6,969 nucleotides of DNA from an uncultured Eubacteriales bacterium. Its GTDB lineage: Bacteria; Bacillota; Clostridia; Oscillospirales; CAG-272. The DNA is taken from positions 1-6,969 of the forward strand of contig USPP01000078.1 in the NCBI GenBank assembly GCA_900556615.1, in the 5' to 3' direction. Below the pieces are notes generated by a model. The model had not been told where the DNA came from. It ran no database searches and saw only the letters and a program-made list of their open reading frames with translations. Position numbers and translations under genes: made by a program. Below are positions 3,776 through 6,969 of this stretch, piece after piece; the first letter of the stretch is position 1; every line of letters begins with the position of its first letter.

Positions 3776-6571
3776 TTATTCAGCGGATTTCAAAGATTCC
3801 GCCATATTGATACCGTTTATTTTTCTTCTCATAACAAGCTCAACAATGAAAGCAAATAGGAAGGTAAGACATATTGCCAAGAGGTAGCTTAGGGGCTTTA
3901 TAACGATATCAAATGAAACCATGTCTATTTTGATACAGTTGATAACAAAGCCGTGAAGCCACATACCGAGCGGTATTCCGAATACTGCTCCCATTGCGGT
4001 AAGAATCAGATTTTCCCGGAAAACATAGGCACAGGACTCAGAGGGATAAAAGCCAAGCACTTTTATAGTCGCAATTTCCCTGCTCCGTTCCGTTATATTG
4101 ATATTACTCAAATTAAATAGCACAACAAAAGCAAGCGCGCTTGCACAGAATATAACCAACCACACGATTGAATCGAGACTTTTCATCATGCTATCAACGC
4201 GATTTTTTATATCCGCATTAACCGTTACATTAATTACACCACTCTCCTCCATTAAAGCAGCTGATACTTCATGCAAATCCATATTTTCTGCAGCAAAGGC
4301 ATATGCGTTTCGTATTTCATAACCAAGCTCCGCAATACTGTCATAAGAGATAAAAGCGTAATTATAAACATAATTGTCGCAAATACCGCTTACCGTAAAC
4401 TCTGTTTCATTAAAATCAATGTCCCTGATAACAATTTTATCTCCTATGGCTATTCCGAGGGAATCAGCGGTTTTTTTATCAAGAACAGCTTCTCCTATTT
4501 TCGGAGCGGGGATAATATTTTCTCCGTCATGAAGCTTTATAAAGTCTGTAATTTTATCAGAAACAGCGGCAACAACGCTGACGGTTTTAACGTTAGATTT
4601 ATCGATAATATCTCCGCTTCCCTGGTAGACAAACTCACACATGGAAAGCTTATCCATATTATTTTTGCAAAATAAATCCCGTTCTTCCGCTGTAATATTA
4701 CTGTCAAAGCTGATAACATAATCATATACCGTAACATTATCAAATTGCAGGTTGGCAATATTGGAGATAGAATCTCTTATTCCGAAGCCTGTGAGGACAA
4801 GTGCAGTACACCCGCCTATACCGAGTATCATCATAAAAAGCCGTCTTTTGTAACGGAATATATTTCTAAACGATACTTTTCTGAGGAACGGAAGACGTTT
4901 CCATATAAAGGTAACTCTCTCTAAAAGAATGCGCTTCCCCGCTTTAGGAGCTTTAGGTCTTACAAGCTCGGCAGGACGCCTTGCAAATTCCTTGCGGCAG
5001 GAAATGAGCGTTGAACCAATTGAGCAGAGCATCGCAGCCGCAAAAGATATAACGGCGAGCTTCCCATCGAACACATACTCGATCGGTGCAAAACCGTAAA
5101 GCATATCATAGGCTCGCCATATTGCAAGCGGGAAAAGATATGTTCCGGCAGCAAAGCCCGATATACACCCGATAAGCGCTGCGCTTCCTGAATAAAAAAC
5201 ATATTTTCCCGTAATCGCCGCGCTTCCACAGCCGAGCGCCTTAAGGGTTCCTATTTGGGTACGCTCTTCATCCACCATTCTGGTCATCGTGGTAGTACAA
5301 ACAAGAGCCGCTACCAAAAAAAAGAATACGGGAAATACTTTTGCAATTCCGTCTACAATTTTGGAATCGCTTTCAAAACAGGAATATCCTATGTTATCAT
5401 CTCTCGTGAAAAGATAAACGGTCGGCTCAGCCATTTCGTTTATTTCTTTTTCGGCTTGGGAGATTTTCTCCGCCGCGTTTTTCAATTCACTTTCCCCGTC
5501 AGAAAGAAGTTTTTCAGCTTCCTCACATTCCTGCAGCGCCGCATCAAGAGATAAAAGGGCTTCTGAAAGAAGGTTATATTCTTTCCCTTCTTTAATTCCG
5601 ATATTTTCAAGTGCGGTAATAGAAACAAGCACTTCTAAACGCTTTTCTTGAATAATATCTGAAAAAGCCTCAATCTGCTCAGCAGCACTTTTTCCTTCCA
5701 ACTCTCCGGAAATCGAGGAAATAAAATCAAACCTGTCGTAAAACGCCTTTAGCGTGTTGGCTGTCACCGAATTAAATTTTTCAATTTCTTCGCTATATTC
5801 TTGCTTTCTATCAGACAGTTCCGAAAGCGCCTCGTTTTGTAATAAAGTAAATCTTTCCATGCTGACTGTTTTATTTTTATTCTCGACGGACGTTTCTATC
5901 GAAGAAATCAGTTCATCATATTCCTTCGACATAATATATGCTTTGTCTTCAAGAGTGAGAAAAACCTCACTGTATAAATCCGTTTCAAAACCGTCATAAG
6001 GAATATAGGCATATGCGCTGATTGTTCCGTCTCCAAGCTTTGTATTTCCGCGCTCAATATTGAGATAATAAGATGAAGAAACAATTCCGCAAACCGTATA
6101 TTCGGAATGAGAAAAAATTTTGTCATCTGTAGTTATCGTCTTTCCGATACAGCTCTCATCATATCGTTCCGAATCAAGAACGCATTCATCCGATTTTTCC
6201 GGGAGTCTGCCGGCAACCACCGAAAGTTTATTTATTTTTTCAGTCAGCGAATGAACCTTAAAAACTCTTTCCGTACCGTTGATTTTAAACACGGCATCGG
6301 CGGAAAACGCCCCTTCCGCATACTCTATGCCGTCCAGCGATGTCAACCCGTTAATTTCATCATCAGTATATCCAATCGAAGAAAGAAGCCTGAAATCATA
6401 CATATTTGATTCGGTAACATATTGATCGGCAGTTTCAAGCATTGAGTGTCTTGTAACCTTTAAGCCTGAGAAAAAACCCACTCCGAGAGCGATTATGACA
6501 ATGATCGCAAGATATCTGCCGAACGATCCTTTTATTTCACGAAAGGTACTTTTGATCAGCGACGATTTCAT
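3776..6571 (-). CDS. Double-FtsX-domain ABC transporter permease with helical extracytoplasmic insertion
   Basis: Membrane subunit of a MacB/LolCE-like ABC system, 931 residues from the ATG at 6569-6571. Layout: an N-terminal helix (about 20-36, YLAIIVIIALGVGFFSG); a large extracytoplasmic domain (37-410) whose second half (215-382) is acidic, Glu/Lys/Leu-rich and probably a coiled-coil hairpin; three helices (about 411-430, 460-482, 504-524); a basic loop; a helix at 578-597; a second extracytoplasmic domain (600-795); and three C-terminal helices (801-821, 853-874, 894-914). The paired coupling motifs DEERTQIGTLKALG (434-447) and SREIATIKVLGF (830-841) mark two FtsX domains. Eight helices in a 1+3+1+3 plan is usual for long Firmicute permeases of this kind. 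The start was chosen for AAGGA eight bases upstream; ATGs three and six codons earlier lack a usable site. The substrate is unknown. This class often moves lipids or peptides, or drives extracellular processes mechanically. Confidence 0.93.
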   Translation of the reverse strand: MKSSLIKSTFREIKGSFGRYLAIIVIIALGVGFFSGLKVTRHSMLETADQYVTESNMYDFRLLSSIGYTDDEINGLTSLDGIEYAEGAFSADAVFKINGTERVFKVHSLTEKINKLSVVAGRLPEKSDECVLDSERYDESCIGKTITTDDKIFSHSEYTVCGIVSSSYYLNIERGNTKLGDGTISAYAYIPYDGFETDLYSEVFLTLEDKAYIMSKEYDELISSIETSVENKNKTVSMERFTLLQNEALSELSDRKQEYSEEIEKFNSVTANTLKAFYDRFDFISSISGELEGKSAAEQIEAFSDIIQEKRLEVLVSITALENIGIKEGKEYNLLSEALLSLDAALQECEEAEKLLSDGESELKNAAEKISQAEKEINEMAEPTVYLFTRDDNIGYSCFESDSKIVDGIAKVFPVFFFLVAALVCTTTMTRMVDEERTQIGTLKALGCGSAAITGKYVFYSGSAALIGCISGFAAGTYLFPLAIWRAYDMLYGFAPIEYVFDGKLAVISFAAAMLCSIGSTLISCRKEFARRPAELVRPKAPKAGKRILLERVTFIWKRLPFLRKVSFRNIFRYKRRLFMMILGIGGCTALVLTGFGIRDSISNIANLQFDNVTVYDYVISFDSNITAEERDLFCKNNMDKLSMCEFVYQGSGDIIDKSNVKTVSVVAAVSDKITDFIKLHDGENIIPAPKIGEAVLDKKTADSLGIAIGDKIVIRDIDFNETEFTVSGICDNYVYNYAFISYDSIAELGYEIRNAYAFAAENMDLHEVSAALMEESGVINVTVNADIKNRVDSMMKSLDSIVWLVIFCASALAFVVLFNLSNINITERSREIATIKVLGFYPSESCAYVFRENLILTAMGAVFGIPLGMWLHGFVINCIKIDMVSFDIVIKPLSYLLAICLTFLFAFIVELVMRRKINGINMAESLKSAE

Positions 6572-6579
6572 ATGCTCCA

Positions 6580-6584
6580 TCCTT
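6580..6584 (-). promoter_or_regulatory. Ribosome binding site deciding the permease start
   Basis: AAGGA on the minus strand overlaps the TAA stop of the ATPase gene and sits eight bases before the ATG at 6571. This couples the two genes and argues against the upstream in-frame ATGs at 6589 and 6580. Confidence 0.7.
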
Positions 6585-6969
6585 ACCATTCTATATTTTC
6601 AACAGGTATAATATGATTATTGAGTTCTGTACTCAGTACCGTCCCGTTTTTTATCCGAATAATTCTGTCCGCCATAGCCGTAAGTGCAGAATTATGAGTA
6701 ATAATGACAACCGTCATTCCCTTTTCCCGCGACATATCCTGCAGGAGCTTAAGAATTGATTTTCCGGTCTGATAATCAAGTGCCCCGGTAGGTTCATCAC
6801 AGAGCATAAGAGATGGATTCTTGGCAAGTGCTCTTGCTATCGCTACTCTCTGCTGCTCTCCACCGGAAAGCTGCGCAGGAAAATTATTTGTTCTTTCCTC
6901 AAGACCGACTTGTTTCAATAATCCGTCTTCCGTGAAATAATCTGCTATAACCATCGGTGTCTTGCTTAT
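6583..6969 (-). CDS. ABC transporter ATP-binding protein (MacB/LolD-like), N-terminus cut by window edge
   Basis: ATPase that powers the adjacent FtsX-type permease from the cytoplasmic face. Only the C-terminal 128 residues are visible. The frame stays open to the window edge, so the ATG at 6952-6954 is internal, not the start; Walker A and the Q-loop lie outside. Seen in order: [12 protein letters not shown], the ABC signature [15 protein letters not shown], Walker B with catalytic Glu in [12 protein letters not shown], and the switch histidine in [18 protein letters not shown] and the [12 protein letters not shown] context are characteristic of the MacB/LolD/FtsE group. The short tail after IIRIKNGTV has no extra domain. 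It lies 11 bases upstream of the permease gene, in one operon. All visible catalytic residues are intact, so the transporter is probably active. Confidence 0.95.
   Translation of the reverse strand: MSKTPMVIADYFTEDGLLKQVGLEERTNNFPAQLSGGEQQRVAIARALAKNPSLMLCDEPTGALDYQTGKSILKLLQDMSREKGMTVVIITHNSALTAMADRIIRIKNGTVLSTELNNHIIPVENIEW

Noticed and set aside
4271..4675. 134-codon plus-strand frame inside the permease gene.
   Set aside because: Antisense to conserved permease sequence, with no domain or ribosome site that would support a gene.
6572..6589. Upstream ATGs of the permease (6589 and 6580) as the true start.
   Set aside because: They overlap the ATPase end without a usable ribosome site; the ATG at 6571 has AAGGA at ideal spacing and gives the family-like MKSSLIKSTFREIKGS start.

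Overview
The window looks like chromosome from a low-GC Gram-positive anaerobe of the Clostridia type, probably a gut Oscillospiraceae/Ruminococcaceae-like organism. This rests on AT-rich coding sequence, strong AAGGAG-type ribosome binding sites, sigmaA-like promoters, a lipoprotein substrate-binding protein, and a TrmB, HAAS/DUF1700, DUF4097 and DUF378 repertoire usual for Firmicutes. The genus cannot be fixed from the sequence alone.

Left part (1-1333), minus strand. A family-3 amino-acid ABC transporter substrate-binding lipoprotein runs off the left edge and has a very good promoter of its own. Upstream of it lies trmB (tRNA m7G46 methyltransferase), also with a near-consensus promoter. 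The two genes point the same way but look independently transcribed.

Middle part (1334-3472), plus strand, divergent from trmB. Three membrane or envelope genes follow in order: a HAAS/DUF1700 multi-pass membrane protein, a DUF4097 beta-repeat protein whose ATG overlaps the preceding stop (ATGA), and, after a 76-base gap, a two-helix DUF378 protein. The first two are a familiar pair in Firmicutes, often found with a PadR repressor, which is absent here. The gap before DUF378 contains a perfect 10+10 bp inverted repeat that ends exactly where the Shine-Dalgarno sequence begins.

Gene-poor stretch (3473-3775). About 240 bases are more GC-rich than their surroundings and packed with inverted repeats; they look like an interspersed repeat or structured RNA element. 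A perfect 14-bp stem follows and probably terminates both converging transcription units.

Right part (3776-6969), minus strand. A two-gene export-type ABC transporter of the MacB/LolCDE-like class is present: the C-terminal part of the ATPase (cut by the right edge) and a 931-residue double-FtsX permease with a long helical insertion in its first extracytoplasmic domain. The genes are 11 bases apart and surely co-transcribed.

No CRISPR, tRNA, rRNA, phage gene or transposase is visible. The points most worth following are the structured element at about 3488-3730, the hairpin before DUF378, and the loss of the usual ligand-binding arginine in the substrate-binding protein.
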